Source: Arthrobacter sp. PAMC 25486
GTDB taxonomy: Bacteria > Actinomycetota > Actinomycetes > Actinomycetales > Micrococcaceae
Reading direction: 5' to 3'
NCBI RefSeq assembly: GCF_000785535.1
Contig: NZ_CP007595.1
Location: 4,424,439-4,488,438 of the forward strand
Length of the DNA: 64,000 nt
Positions 63,962-64,000 of the stretch are shown here, one piece after another (the stretch's first letter is position 1; each line of letters begins with the position of its first letter). The position numbers and the translations under genes were made by a program. The notes beneath the pieces are model-generated. The model was not told the DNA's origin. It ran no database searches and saw only the letters and a program-made list of their open reading frames with translations.

Positions 63962-64000
63962 CAGCTTCGCCCATTACTGAGCCGGCTGGGCGCCCACCTG

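Overview
The window is one contiguous piece of a high-GC Gram-positive chromosome, most like Arthrobacter and relatives (Micrococcaceae, Actinobacteria). The evidence is the protein style and gene order: dgt-dnaG, rpsB-tsf-pyrH-frr-cdsA, dxr-site-2 protease-ispG-GNAT, and proS ... rimP-nusA-ylxR-infB. GTG and TTG starts are frequent, a DivIVA-repeat protein is present, and the short NusA is the actinobacterial type. No integrase, transposase, phage structural gene or CRISPR array was seen, so this is core chromosome with small accessory insertions.

Layout. 1-3.3 kb: dgt (5' truncated) and dnaG. 3.4-3.7 kb: two identical tRNA-Asn genes, each followed by a strong hairpin. 3.7-9.1 kb: a Bcr/CflA-type efflux pump, a holin-like membrane protein, a CDP-alcohol phosphatidyltransferase, a DMT-type membrane protein, a GT4 glycosyltransferase and a CAT-anticodon tRNA. 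9.1-11.3 kb: a 50-bp tandem repeat, an acyl-CoA dehydrogenase and a convergent M23-type peptidase. 11.6-17.5 kb: rpsB, tsf, pyrH, frr, cdsA and a DivIVA-domain gene. 17.5-24.0 kb: a repeat-rich gap, then a LytS/LytTR two-component pair placed between two sodium:solute symporter modules. 24.2-28.8 kb: an Lrp-type regulator divergent from E1alpha-E1beta-E2 of a 2-oxoacid dehydrogenase, then an SPW-repeat membrane protein. 29.2-38.4 kb: GNAT, TetR and a seven-gene acyl-CoA carboxylase/acyl-CoA dehydrogenase/CoA-transferase/MaoC/CitE operon that matches the mycobacterial leucine (and itaconate) catabolic cluster. 38.4-39.2 kb: a small membrane-protein gene bracketed by inverted arrays of a 32-bp-period repeat. 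39.2-40.5 kb: an FMN reductase divergent from a MarR regulator. 40.5-47.0 kb: dxr, a site-2 protease, a SatD-like three-gene insertion, ispG and a GNAT gene. 47.0-51.6 kb: a repeat-rich gap, an OYE/2,4-dienoyl-CoA-reductase-type enzyme with a PadR regulator, and a two-gene ABC exporter. 51.8-64 kb: proS, a TauE/SafE exporter, an aminoglycoside-phosphotransferase-like gene with a 15-bp minisatellite, a VIT1/CCC1 transporter, a large acidic DUF4439-like protein, and the rimP-nusA-ylxR-infB operon.

How it fits together. The 2-oxoacid dehydrogenase (probably branched-chain) and the leucine-type operon would form one route from branched-chain amino acids to acetyl-CoA and acetoacetate. The acetate-type symporter operon would bring in related C2/C3 acids. 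Near-consensus CRP/GlxR-like palindromes lie in front of all three operons, which suggests shared carbon control. Translation and envelope genes make up most of the rest.

Most notable for follow-up are: the 32-bp inverted arrays around the small membrane-protein gene; the in-frame minisatellite inside the catalytic loop of the phosphotransferase; the SatD-like gene whose probable leaderless promoter lies inside a perfect 12-bp palindrome; and several in-frame low-complexity expansions in housekeeping proteins (DnaG, RpsB, CdsA, IF2).
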